Positions 46,080 to 57,540 of a DNA stretch of 64,000 bases are shown here, in pieces. A program made the translations under genes and the position numbers. A model generated the notes under the pieces. That model was given only the letters and a program-made list of their open reading frames with translations, ran no database searches and was not told the DNA's origin. Position 1 is the first letter of the stretch, and each line of letters begins with the position of its first letter. Where the stretch lies: assembly GCF_018991925.1 (NCBI RefSeq), contig NW_024720711.1, forward strand, positions 3,805,332-3,869,331, read 5' to 3'. Source of the stretch: Homarus americanus. Taxonomy: Eukaryota; Arthropoda; Malacostraca; Decapoda; Nephropidae.

Positions 46080-46110
46080 TTAGCCGGCACCGGACGCGTT
46101 TGCCGGCTAA
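46080..46110. other. Perfect 10-bp inverted repeat
   Basis: TTAGCCGGCA (46080-46089) pairs with TGCCGGCTAA (46101-46110) around an 11-base CG-rich loop. Confidence 0.75.
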
Positions 46111-46159
46111 ATGAAGTTCGTCCACAGTGGCGTGAATCCGGCAATCCACGGTCTTACCC

Positions 46160-46845
46160 TTGAGATCGTGTTAGCTGTGGTGGTGGTGGGGGTGAGAGGG
46201 GATTTTAGCTGTGTGTTGTATTCGTTTTAGCTGTGGTGGTGAGTGGGGGGTATTTGAGAGGGATTTTTAGCCGAGATTTTTTTTTTAGTTGTGGTGGGAG
46301 TGAGAGGGGATTTTTAGCTGTGTGATGTATTGCTTTAGCTGTGGTGTTGGTCAGATAGGGTGTTGAGTGGGTTTAGCTGTTAATTATATTTGTTTTAGCT
46401 GTGATTTAATGGTATGGGATGGGCTGGAGGAATTTTAGCTGTGATACACCTGTTTTAGCTGTAGGGATGTGGTGGTGAGGGAGTAGTGAGGGAAGGAGTG
46501 AATTTAGCTGTGGTGGCGAGGATTGGTGAAGGTGTGTTTTAGCTGTAATAGATTTCTTTTAGCTGTTTGTAAAGATAGTAGGTATTTTAGTAGCTGAGGA
46601 GAAATTACAGATGTTATAATTTAGCTTTAATTTAGCTGGTCATAGTATCGGGTGAGGGAAGGGTAAGACAGCCTTTGAATAATCTGTCCAAGCGGTTAAA
46701 TTTAGCTTAGGCTACTCTCATTAAAGGGTAAAAATAGCTTTCATTAATTTTTAGCTGAGGTTCAGTTCAACATTTCCCCGCGTTTTAGCTTAATGCACTT
46801 ATGCCTGAGAGAAAATTTAGCTTTCAATTCACAAGGTTGTTTAGC
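46160..46845. repeat. Dispersed TTTTAGCTGTG motif, about 20 occurrences
   Basis: (T)TTTAGCTGTG or TTTAGCT recurs at uneven spacing in otherwise varied G-rich then AT-rich sequence. It is not a simple tandem array. Confidence 0.75.
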
Positions 46846-47004
46846 GTGACATTTAATTAGTGTTAAGTTAGTATCTTGATCAGATAAATGAAATCGGGGT
46901 TGGTGGTTACTTAATGGCGTGTGATAATGGCCGTGTCATTAATGGAAGTGCTTAGGTGGTCGTGTCCGGGGGTTATGGGGAGGCGTGATAACTGTTTTAA
47001 AAGC

Positions 47005-47220
47005 TGTGTGTGTGTATAGGAAACGTTCATTGTGTGTGTGTGTATAAGAGACGTTCATGGTGTGTGTATAGGAAACGTTCGTGGTGTGTGTATGTGTGTA
47101 TAGGAGACGTCCATGGTGTGTGTATGTGTTGGAGACGTGCGTGTTGTATGTGTGTGTACAGGAGACGTTCATGGTGTGTGTATACAGTAGGAGACGTTCA
47201 TGGTGTCTGTGTCTGCATGT
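47005..47220. repeat. ~25-bp minisatellite (GGAGACGTTCATGGTGTGTGTA)
   Basis: About eight units with GGAAACGTTC and GGAGACGTCC variants. Confidence 0.9.
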
Positions 47221-47269
47221 GGGGGCGGCTAACTGGTGCACAAGGGCATACGTGGGCGGCCAGATGGTA

Positions 47270-48065
47270 GGTGTGTGAGTATGAGTGGCAATGTATGAGT
47301 GTGGGCGGTCAGCTGATCAATTATGTGATTATGGGCGGCTTGTGTGTGAGTGTGGGCGGTGGTGTGTGAGTGTGGGCGTCGGTGTGTGAGTATGGGCGGT
47401 GGTGTGTGAGTGTGGGCCGGGTGGTGTGTGAGTGTGGACGGTGGTGTGTGGAGTGTGGGCGGTGGTGTGTGAGTGTGGGCGTCGGTGTGCGAGTATATGG
47501 CGGTGTGCGAGTGTGTGGTGGTCAGGCTGGTCGATTATATGAGTATGGGCGGCCAGCTGGTGGTGTGTGAGCATGAGTGGCAATGTATGAGTGTGTGGGC
47601 GGTCAGTTGATCAATTATGTGATTATGGGCGGCTTTGTGAGTGTGGACGGTGGTGTGTGGAGTGAGGGCGTCGGTGTGTGAGTGTGGGCGGTGGTGTGAG
47701 TGTGGGCGTCGGTGTGTGAGTGTGTGGGCGTCGGTGGTGTGTGAGTGTGGGCGGCGGTGTGTGAGTGTGGGCGGGTCAGCTGATCAATTGCGTGATTATG
47801 GGCGGCTGTGTGTGAGTGTGGGCGGTGGTGTGAGTGTGTGGGCGGTGGTGTGTGATTATGGGCGGCTTGTGTGTGAGTGTGGGCGGTGGTGTGTGAGTGT
47901 GGGCGTCGGTGTGTGAGTATGGGCGGCGGTGTGCGAGTGTGGGTGGTCAGCTGGTCGATTATATGAGTATGGGCGGCGGCGTGTCAGTATGGGCGGCGGT
48001 GTGTCAGTGTGGGCGGCTGTGTGTGTGAGTGTGGGCGGCCAGTTGGTTGGGTATGGGTGGCAGTG
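47270..48065. repeat. GTGTGTGAGTGTGGGCGGTG minisatellite, ~800 bp
   Basis: The basic unit is GTGTGTGAGTGTGGGCGG. A larger unit that includes GTCAGCTGATCAATTATGTG recurs at about 47310, 47605 and 47775, so the array has higher-order structure. Frames are artefacts. Confidence 0.92.
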
Positions 48066-48159
48066 TTGGTCAGTAATATCCACCAAGGAGTCCGTCATCC
48101 AGTATCCAAGAATTTGTCGATACCTGAGTTCACCAACCTGCCTCCGCCGACCTGCTGTG

Positions 48160-48219
48160 ACCTGCCATCACCACTACCACCACACACACAGCCACCATCG
48201 CTACACACAACCACCACCA

Positions 48220-48259
<40 letters not shown>

Positions 48260-48450
48260 CACACATACATACATACATACATACATACATACATACATAC
48301 ATACACCACAATCACTACATACCACTGTCACAACAACCATCACCACTACTACTACTACCACACCACCACCACCACTACCACCATCACACACACAACCACA
48401 ACCATCACTACACACAACCACAACTACCACCACTTCCAACAACAAACCCA
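48160..48450. repeat. CCACCA/(AC)n/(ATAC)n compound microsatellite
   Basis: (AC)n is at 48212-48258, (CATA)n at 48263-48304, and ACCACC-rich sequence lies on both sides. Confidence 0.93.
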
Positions 48451-48569
48451 CAGTTTTTTGTATATGAATATTTAATCGAAGAACACAGCCTTTTAATTCC
48501 TTGTGTACTAAGGACCGATTTGCATACAGTGACAACACCTTAAATGGCTGGAATTATTCAAGGGTAGTG

Positions 48570-49315
48570 GTGAGGTTAGGAGGGGAGGAGGAGGAAATGA
48601 GATAATGATGAAGAAGAAACACGAGGGGAGGGGTGAGGAAGGGAAGGGGTGAGGGGGGGAGGAGAGTGAGTAGTGGGGAAGGGGTGAGGGAGAGGGAAGG
48701 GGAGGAGGGGTGAGTAAGGGAAGGGGATGAGAATGAGGAAGGGAAGGGGAGAGGGGAGGGGAGGGGAGGAGAGTGAGTAAGGGAAGAGGTGAGGGGAGAG
48801 GGAAGGGGAGGAGGGGTGGAGGGGAGGGGAAGAGAGTGAGCAGGGGAGGGGAGGGAGAGGGAGGGAGGGGAGGAGGGGTGAGGGGGGGAGGAGGGGAGGA
48901 GAGTGAGTAAGGGAGTAAGGGATGGGAGGAGAGGAGGAAGGGAAGGGGGGGAGGGGAGGGAGGGGAGGAGAGAGGGAGCAAGGAAAGGGGATGAGAATGA
49001 GGAAGGGAAGGGGATGAAAGTGAGGAAGGGAAGGGAGGAGGAGTGAGAGGGGAGGGGAGGAGAATGAGGAAGGGAAGGGGAAGGGGTGGAGGGTGAGGAA
49101 GGGGAGGGAGGGAGGAGGAAGGGAAAGGGAAAAACAGAGGGAAGGGGAGGAAGAGAGAAGGGATGGGAAAGGAGAAGAAGGAAGGATGGGTGAAAGGAAG
49201 GGAAAAACAGAGGACAGAGAAGGGAAGGGGAGGCATAGGAGGGTGGGGGAGGAAGGGGAAGAAGAGAGGAGGGAGTTGAAGGGAAAAGAAAGAAGAGAGG
49301 AAGGGAAGGGAAGGG
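48570..49315. repeat. ~745-bp purine tract, G-rich
   Basis: Almost entirely A/G plus occasional T in GTGAG. GGGGAGGGGAGGAGAGTGAG-like words repeat irregularly. The 286-residue minus-strand Pro/Leu/Ser frame across it is an artefact. The tract has triplex and G-quadruplex potential. Confidence 0.93.
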
Positions 49316-49426
49316 TCTAGCTTCAGAGACATTTTAACCCTGGTAGATACAAGGACTTGAGAACACAAGTACCCGGTGATACGTGTTGTCGCTACAGAGG
49401 GCGTGTGTATGTTGGGGGTGACGGCT

Positions 49427-49668
49427 CCTCCTCCTCCGTCCTTCCTTCCCCCTCCCTCTCCTTCCTCCCCTCCCCCCTCTGCCCTCCTCTTCCGCCTCCC
49501 TTCCTTTTCTCCCCCTCCCTACCTGCCTTCATCTCCTTCCTTTCTCCCCCATCCCTTGTGCCTTTCTTCTCTTCTTTCTTTCCTTCCCCCTCCCTTCCTT
49601 CAATTCTCCCTTCGTATCCCCATTCTTCCCCCCTTCCTCTCCTTCTTTCCCTCCTTCCTCCCCCCCTC
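49427..49668. repeat. ~240-bp pyrimidine tract
   Basis: TCCTTCCCCCTCCCTCTCC-type sequence, about 110 bp after the purine tract and roughly complementary to it in composition. Confidence 0.93.
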
Positions 49669-50505
49669 ACACATAAACAACGCAGTTACACCTCTGCTCT
49701 CCCTAATCCATCTCTATTAGCCTAAAGTGTAGCCGATATTTTTTACCGATAACCACCCAGTAAATCGGTGTCGGATCTAATGGAAACCTTATTTTCATGC
49801 TGTTTATCTTATTTACATTGTGTTTACCTTATTTACGTATTATTTGCTTTATTTACTTAGTGTTTACCTTATTTACGTTGGATGTATGGTGTTCGATCGC
49901 TATTAACGGTACAGGGGTTCGAGTCCTGTTGTGGAGGTTTTTGAGGTTGTTTTGTTTACCTGTGAGGAATGAAGAAGCCATCTATAGACCTGACCGAGAT
50001 ATTGAGTCTTGATCGGTCGAGAAGTCTGTTTTTTAGTTAAGGGAATAGATTCGGTCTTCATATCTTATTAATCTGACCACCATAATCTGGACCCCGATTT
50101 ATCCATCGGTCGGTCTGAAATCTTGAGTTATGTAGTAAATATGTCTTTAAGTTGTATAGTACCTTTAGCTCATTACGTGTCCAAAATCTGGCCAAAATCG
50201 GCTTGGAATTTAAATCACACGTCACATCTAACTTAACGTAATCCAACAGTGGTGCAGTGAGTCGGGCAGTTAAAGTAAATCGTGTCTATAGTATCTGTCC
50301 ACGATATGGTCACAGCCGGCCGCAGTTCTGACCACCACTGGCCGGACAAATCACCTCTTGAGACTCCAGAAATGAGGTCCGGCCGGCCAGATATTGGACA
50401 CGCGAGGGTCTGGTAGCTCGGAGGGTCGATGGGGGGTGGGGCGGGGGGGGTGGATATTGATATACGGTAATGGTGGTGATACGTGACGCTGAGGATGTTT
50501 GTCTG
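49669..50505. other. No gene; GTTTACCTTATTTAC repeat and a B-box-like site
   Basis: TTTACCTTATTTAC(A/G)T repeats about four times at 49800-49880. GGGGTTCGAGTCCTG at 49914-49928 resembles a tRNA/SINE B box, but no A box or clover-leaf was found. The rest is unique. Confidence 0.45.
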
Positions 50506-50509
50506 CAGC

Positions 50510-50762
50510 TGGTCTGATTGGTGTGTTTTGGTATATCAGCTGATTGGTGACGTCATAGTTACAACTGATTGGTGTGTTTTGGGTATCAGCCGATTGGTGA
50601 CGTCATAGTTACAACTGATTGGTGTATTTTGGGTATCAGCCGATTGGTGACGTCATGGCTACAACTGATTGGTGTGTTTTGGTATATCAGCTGATTGGTG
50701 ACGTCATGGCTACAACTGATTGGTGTGTTTTGGTATATCAGCTGATTGGTGACGTCATGGCA
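50510..50762. repeat. ~50-bp minisatellite, 5 units, each with CCAAT cores and a perfect CRE
   Basis: Each unit has CTGATTGGTGT(G/A)TTTT, GTATCAGC, then (C/T)(T/C)GATTGGTGACGTCAT and (A/G)(G/C)TTACAA-like sequence. TGACGTCA starts at 50548, 50598, 50648, 50699 and 50750. ATTGG (inverted CCAAT) lies 0 bases before each CRE, and another lies about 25 bp away. The array ends at 50760. Confidence 0.95.
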
Positions 50763-51067
50763 TTGTGAGTATATTTGATGAAGTCTTTAGGGCACAGTTT
50801 GACCGTGTTATGGTTGGTCATAGTACAAGGTCAAAGTTCACAAGGTAACGCTGGACTCCCTCCCCCCCCCCGCCCTTCACCTGTGTAGCGGCAAATCTGA
50901 ATCTGAATCTGAAAAAATCCCAACCCTTCCCAACACCACACCTCCTCCTCCTCCTCATTTCTTCACGTCTCTCATTCCTCCTACGTCTTCCCTTATCTTC
51001 CCTATTCTTTCTCTCACCTCCTTGTCTTCCCTAGTTTCTCCTCCTCCTTGTGGTGTGTGTGTGTGTA
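50763..51067. other. No gene; AATCTGAATCTG triplicate and C/T-rich stretch
   Basis: AATCTGAATCTGAATCTGAA at about 50893, then TCCTCCTCC-rich sequence. Confidence 0.5.
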
Positions 51068-51540
51068 AAATAATAATAATAATAATTAACGGTTTATTGA
51101 AAGAACTTGGCAGCCAGAAGGCTGAAAATATACAGTTACATATTTGGGGAATGGGTTACGAATTACAAATAATATACAAGTAACATAAGTAATATAAATA
51201 AGATATATAATAACTAGGTGGGGAAAAGCTCAAACTACAGTGCATTTCAACATAATGACAGTGCAAGGAGTAGTGTTTACTGGGAGTGAATACACTGGTC
51301 TATTACAAGTTATTGATAATTTTTACAATGGTTGGGACTGGGCTGTTCTTATAGCGATCAGTTCGTGCACGTATGGGCTGGATGCGGTTGTGGTGTCGAA
51401 CAGCAATTCTCGGGCTAGGGATCTCAGGTGGTTAGTAGGAGCCGGTGTCGAGGATGGTGTAGAAGCTTCTTACCAAATTTGCAGATGAGGTCGTGGTGAT
51501 GGTCAGTGAGAGTCGAAAGGGTCAGTGTGTGTGTGTGTGT
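51068..51540 (-). mobile_element. LINE family C, copy 2: intact 3' UTR with C-terminal codons
   Basis: On the minus strand the last codons include HHHDLICKFGKKLLHHPRHR (from about 51510), the usual end of this RT. It is followed by a 3' UTR ending in CTTTCAATAAACCGTTA and an (ATT)n tail (51069-51087 on +). AATAAA sits at the very end, so the element probably supplies its own polyadenylation signal. GTGTCGAACAGCA at 51393 is shared with copies 1 and 3. The 5' side stops at a (GT)n run. Confidence 0.78.
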
Positions 51541-51815
51541 GTGTGTGTCATGCGTGCTTGTGGTAGTGTTGATGTGGTTGAGGATGACTGTCCTGTACGT
51601 GCCTGTGTCAAGTGTGGTCATCTTAAGGTTGTGGGTTGTCATGGTGTTTAATATGTCAAGTGTCATTTTAAGGTCGTCATCTTTAAAGAAAAACATGATT
51701 GACACACTGAAATATCATCTGGTATTACGACATATCTTTTATTTCTTCTTAATTTATTTACATATATATTGTAATTTTAATGTTTTGGTTGATATTGTTA
51801 GTCTTCTTACTTTTA
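51541..51815. other. Nothing recognised
   Basis: GGTTGAGGATGACTGTCC-type sequence beyond the LINE; unique. Confidence 0.4.
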
Positions 51816-51940
51816 AAAATTTTATTATTGTCATTTTTATTATTATTGTTGTCATTATTGTTATTTTTATTATTGTTGTTATTATTGTTATTTTTATTAT
51901 TATTGTTGTTTTTATTGTTATTTTTATTATTTTTAGTCAT
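51816..51940. repeat. ATT/GTT-rich trinucleotide tract
   Basis: TTATTATTGTTGTCATT repeats. Leu/Ile/Val and Asn/Lys frames are artefacts. Confidence 0.9.
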
Positions 51941-53360
51941 AATTATTATAACTAATAGTATATATTTCTTTTTCCCAGGTACGTGTTGTATTGTGGAGTG
52001 AGAGTCGGGAAGACACCTCGAGAAGAGTCAATAGGAAGCCTTAAGGACATTGGCAGAAGTATGTACAGTACAGTCCTAGGGTGAGAGCATTCTGTTATTT
52101 GGCTCTCTGACTCTTGAGTGCCTCATTGCTTTGTGACGAGTCGTAATGTTCTCTGGAGTGACCTTTGGGGGCCAGTAGTCAAGAATGTTGTTTGAGTGAC
52201 CTTTTGTAATTTGTCAGTAGTTAGAAAGCTGTGTGAGTGGCCCACCTTATGCTCTCTGTGTGGCTCTCCTTAACATTCCCTGGCACAAGTATATCCTGAA
52301 CAAAGTACATCTCGTTATGCACGGCGGCAGTTTTGATGACAGAGCTGAAATTTGCTATGGAGATGCAATGCGCCTCAGTGGTCGCCTCCGGGTACCTCAA
52401 AGGTCGAACTTCTTCATTAAAACATTTATGGTCGTAGTTTTTAAGATATCTAAAAAAAATTATGATTATTTTTTGCATGTGCACTTAATTTTGGCCAAAC
52501 ACGTACATAGACTAAGTGACTGCATCAATTCTGGTGAAAGATACGTGAAAGATAATTATATAGAATAAAAGTATAATACTTCTTTATTAGTTTTAATTAA
52601 GATAACGTTGAAGATAAATAAATAGATTGAAAATATAATGTTGCTCTCTGTATTGACTATATTAGATACATTTAAATATGTCACTATGGTATTCTGCATC
52701 TGATCTTAGTTTTGTTTAATTTAAAGATTATTTCCCGTCACTTGCAGGGCGGGGTGCGGGGTGAGATGACTTCATACACAGGACCTCATTTAAGATTCTC
52801 GGGCCATTTCTATGCAAATGACTGAATTGGGAAAAAGTGTTGTGTGCCCTCGTAGCGTCTTGAGTCTGGGTTACTATTCTCTGACTTTCTTACGGTGGCT
52901 TCTTCTCTGGGTCGAGGCTCACTGCACTGTATCGTTGTCTCCCGGTTCCACGTTTATCTTTCATCCGATTTTCATAGGATAGATGGATGGATAGACAGAT
53001 TAATAGATACTTAGAATGAGAGCTGGATCAGTAGAGTGATAAATTGATTCATACAGTTTTAGGTAGATAGATAGATTGATCGGTAAACATATTATAGGTA
53101 AAACTTGGAGTTTGATGGTGTATAATGTGGTAGTATCTTATAGGTCGTGTTTACACCACCATGACAGACTATTTTATCAGGTTTTAGGTTCCGGGTCTTG
53201 TTTATTACTACGTCACTTCCTTCCTTGACTAGAGATATACCGTGTTGTTGTTTGTTGAAGCTGGTGTCATGGTGAAGTAGTTTGATATATGTTACTGTTT
53301 CACCTAAAGATCAACGAGTACTGATGTAACCCATGTTAGTGATAATACAGGAAATGTTAA
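51941..53360. other. No gene seen; degenerate GATA at 52978-53085
   Basis: Mostly unique sequence. Frames at 52221-52568 on both strands show no known domain. GATAGATGGATGGATAGACAG decays at 52978-53085. Confidence 0.45.
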
Positions 53361-53820
<460 letters not shown>

Positions 53821-53822
53821 TT

Positions 53823-53887
<65 letters not shown>

Positions 53888-54325
53888 GAGGATGAGAGGA
53901 AGAAGGTTGTTAGCTGTTCGATAGGTGAGAGTGGAGGCGGTAGTGGGGGGGCGAGGTGGGTAGAGGAGACCAGTTAACGGGGAGGGGGGTGAAGAGGGAT
54001 GAGGGAGGTGAAGCGGGAAGGAAAGGTCAGGGAGGTGAAGAGGGTGTGGACCTAAAGGGGGGTGAAAAAGGAGGGAGAGGTTAAGGAAGGAGTGACTGTG
54101 GGAGGTAAAAGGGGGGTGAAGTGAAGAGGGAGAGGTAGAGGTAGAGGTCTGGAGGTGACAGTATGAGTGGTGAGGTAGTGTGACACCAGTAACCTCCCAC
54201 AAACTATCACTCATCCCTACCACTACCACCACCACCACCATCCCTACCACTACCACCACCACTCTCTACCACCACCACCACCACCACCACCACCACCACC
54301 ACAATCCCTACCACTACCACCACCA
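53823..54325. repeat. (GA)n, purine tract, then (CCA)n
   Basis: (GA)n of about 29 units lies at 53825-53882, GGGGTGAAG-rich purine sequence at 53883-54160, and CCACCACCA at 54215-54325. Confidence 0.94.
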
Positions 54326-54600
54326 CTACCATCCCTACCATCTCTCACACTAAGTACCATTCAGTACACATGGTCACGCTCGCCTTGGTGATTTGTAGAG
54401 AATAATTTGACATTAGAAGGAATGTGTTGTGGCTTTCAGGTGTACAGTATGATGAGTCAACAGATGAATTGCTAACTGATGATGTGTACCAGACAGAGAG
54501 AGAGAGGGGGGGTAGGGGGTGAGAGAGCTGGGGATTAAAGCCTCACAGGATGTTGTTAGGCTGATATGATAACGACCTGACTTGCTGTTACACAATACAC
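54326..54600. other. Nothing recognised
   Basis: A short unique stretch with a GA run at 54494-54505. Confidence 0.4.
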
Positions 54601-54602
54601 AG

Positions 54603-55428
54603 TTACACCATATGCCACACCTGTGCACCAACTCCCAGTATTTACCTGTACACCAACTCGCAGTATTTACCTGTGCACCAACTCCCAGTATTTACCTGTA
54701 CACCAACTCCCAGTATTTACCTGTGCACCAACTCCCAGTATTTAACTGTACACCAACTCCCAGTATTTACCTGTACACCAACTCCCAGTATTTACCTGTG
54801 CACCAACTCCCAGTATTTACCTGTACACCAACTCCCAGTATTTACCTGTGCACCAACTCCCAGTATTTACATGTACACCAACTCCCAGTATTTACCTGTA
54901 CACCAACCCCAGTATTTACCTGTGCACCAACCCCAGTATTTAAGATGTACACCAACTCCCCAGTATTTACCTGCACCAACCTCAGTATTTATATTTCCAG
55001 CACTAACCCCAGTATTTCATTTCCGTGCACCAACTCCCAGTATTTATATTCGTACACCAACTCCCTGCATTTACCTGTACACCAACCTAGTATTTACATG
55101 TACACCAACTCCCAGTATACCTGTACAATTAACCCCAGTATTTACCCACACCAACCTAGATTTACCTGTGCACCAACTCCCAGTATTTACCTCCACACCA
55201 ACCCCAGTATTTACCTGTGCACCAACTCCCCAGGTATTTACATGTACACCAACTCCCAGTATTTACTTCCAGCACCAACTCCCAGTATTTACCTGTGCAC
55301 CAACTCCCAGTATTTACCTGTACACCAACTCCCAGTATTTACCTGTACACCAACTCCCAGTATTTACATGTACACCAACTCCCAGTATTTACCTGTACAC
55401 CAACTCCCAGTATTTACCTGTAAGTCTT
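54603..55428. repeat. 25-bp minisatellite, about 32 units
   Basis: The unit is CACCAACTCCCAGTATTTAC plus CTGTA or CTGTG. The middle third (54905-55230) is diverged, while both ends are nearly perfect. Because 25 is not a multiple of three, the frame rotates and two overlapping + frames of more than 260 codons stay open. They are not genes. Confidence 0.95.
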
Positions 55429-55504
55429 CACGTTAAGTTTCGGCAAGATGAGTCCAACAGCCCAGGAGGTGGTGGTCGATAGGTACATCCCAGGGAGATG
55501 TTGT

Positions 55505-55708
55505 CTCTATGGCCTGGGTAAAAGAGGGGGTGGTGTAAGGGGGGAGGAGTGGTGCTGGTGTAAGGGGGGAGGGTGCTGGTGTAAGGTGGACGGTGGAGTG
55601 GTGCTGGTGTAAGGCAGGACGGGTGGAGGTGCTGGTAAGGTGGACGGTGGAGTGGTGCTGGTGTAAGGTGGACGGTGGAGTGGTGCTGGTGTAAGGTGGA
55701 GGAGAAGA
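55505..55708. repeat. ~28-bp minisatellite (GTGCTGGTGTAAGGTGGACG)
   Basis: About seven units with GGGGGGAG and GCAGGACGGGTGGA variants. Confidence 0.9.
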
Positions 55709-55754
55709 TGGAGTCATGTACGGTTTTAACACCACTTGAAGGATTATCATGGTC

Positions 55755-57365
55755 GTTGGGAGAGAATGTAAGGTATTGCGAGGAGGGAGTATGAGGAGGG
55801 AGTTGGGAGGGGAGGGAGGGAGGGAGGGAGTGTGAAGTATTGGGGAAGGGAGGGAGGGTGGGGAGGAAAAGAGAGAGGGGGGAAGAAGAAATAGAGAAGA
55901 AAAGGGAGAAATAAAAAAATAGGAAGAGTCATAGGGAAGGGAATGAAGAGTTGAGGGGAAGAGGAGGGGAAAGGATTGAAATTGAATAAATCGGGATGAC
56001 GGGAGAGTGACTTAAGGGATAAGAGAGGGAGGGGAACCATGGGAAAGGGAAGAGGGGAGGTAAGGGAAAGGGGTAGGACCAAGGAGAGACCTGTGGGGGT
56101 TAAGTGAAGGGAGGGAAGTGAACCTAAGGGGAAAAGGTAAGACTAAGGGGTAAGTGAGGGGAGTGAGGTCTGGCAGGGTGAGGATATAAGCTCGTATAAT
56201 CAAGTTCTCGGCGGAGGATCTGTAATAGGAGAGGAGGGAAAGGTCATGGCAGAGGAGGCGTGAACAGGTGGATAAATGAGGGACTTGTAGGAGGAGGTGG
56301 ATAAATGAGGGACTTGGAAGAAGTGGATAAATGAGGGACTTGGAGGAAGTGGATAAATGAGGGACTTGAAGGAGGAGGTGGATAAATGAGGGACTTGGAG
56401 GAGGAGGTGGATAAATGAGGGAATTGAGATATATGAGAGGAATAGGAAAGAAAAAGAGACAATTAAGCTTCGTAGAATAACATGAAGAAGACGATGACAT
56501 AATAAGATAAAGAAGAATAAGAAGACGGAGAGAATAAGAGGAAGAGGGAAAAGAACAGAAGAATGAACAAAGGGGAAATGTTATGATAAACTCGGTCTTT
56601 GAGGGTCCAGACTTGGATCATATGTTGGGGGTGAGGGGAAATGGTGGGAGTGAGAAGAGGGGACGTGGTGGGGGGGAGGGAAGAGGGACGGTAGGGGTAG
56701 AGAGAAGAGGGAAGTGGTGGGGGTGAGAGAAGAGGGAAGTGGTGGGGGGGGTAAGGATTTGATAGTGATGAGGGAAAAGGGGTAAGTGGTTGAGGGGGGG
56801 AAGGATGATGGAAAAGGGGTGAAGTGGTGAAGGTGAGAGAAGAGGGGAAGTGGTGGAGGGAGAGAAGAGGGGAAGTGGTAGAGTGTGAAGGAAAATGGAG
56901 GGAGGGGGAAGTGGTGGAGGGAGGGAGGTGAGGAGAGATAATGTGGGTGGAAGAAGAAAAGGAGAAAGAGAAAGAAAATGAAGAAGAAGAGGAAGGGTAA
57001 TAAAGGAGGAAAAAGATATGAACTGTCTGACCTCTTTTGTTTTGTTTAGCTAAGCCGTTGGAGAGAGAGGGGGGGGTGAGAGAGGGAGGAGGGGGAAAGG
57101 CGTGAGAGGGGGGGAAGGGAATGGGAGAAAGAGAGAGGGGGGTAAAGGGAGTTAGAAATGGATAGAATTGCGTGAGGTTTGGAGAGAGAGAGAGAGAGAG
57201 GCTAGGAGGGAGGAGTGAGGGGTGTCACATAACGTCGCTGGGAGAGGGAGAGTGAGAGGGGGTGTTGTGTGCTGGAGGAGTGGGGAGGGTAATGAAGGTT
57301 AGCCTCCCCATTACTTACCACCACGGCTGAGGGGGGGTGAGGAGGTGTCAGGAAGTAAGGGGTGA
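55755..57365. repeat. ~1.6-kb purine-rich block including a 29-bp repeat (56262-56430)
   Basis: Strongly A/G on the + strand with few breaks. GGATAAATGAGGGACTTGGA plus GGAGGAGGT repeats six times at 56262-56430. GGGGAAGTGGTG words repeat at 56630-56930, and (GA)n lies at 57182-57199. The minus-strand Pro/Ser/Leu frames are artefacts. Confidence 0.88.
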
Positions 57366-57540
57366 GAGGGAGGTGAAATAATACAAATAAATAGGAAGAA
57401 GAGCTTAAAAAGTGTGAAAATAAGAGACAAAATAATAAAGGAAATAATAAATATGAATAATATGAAAGGAAATAGAATAAAAATAAATTCAGATCAAGTT
57501 TATCTTTTTTTTCCCCGTTTGAAAGTTCGCATGGAGTAAG
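57366..57540. other. Nothing recognised; AATAAAATAAT-rich
   Basis: AT-rich sequence with AAAATAATAAAGG words. Confidence 0.4.

Noticed and set aside
48508..49368. 286-codon minus-strand frame rich in Pro, Leu and Ser
   Set aside because: It is the complement of a purine tract, which rarely forms stop codons; no domain or codon structure.
49914..49928. GGGGTTCGAGTCCTG as part of a tRNA gene
   Set aside because: Only a B-box-like loop is present; T-arm pairing is imperfect and no D arm, anticodon arm or acceptor stem could be formed.
52221..52568. Overlapping 87- and 111-codon frames on opposite strands
   Set aside because: Neither resembles a known protein and both are of a length expected by chance in unique DNA.
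54582..55482. Two long + frames of Tyr/Thr/Pro/Asn-rich repeats
   Set aside because: They are products of a stop-free 25-bp minisatellite read in rotating frames.
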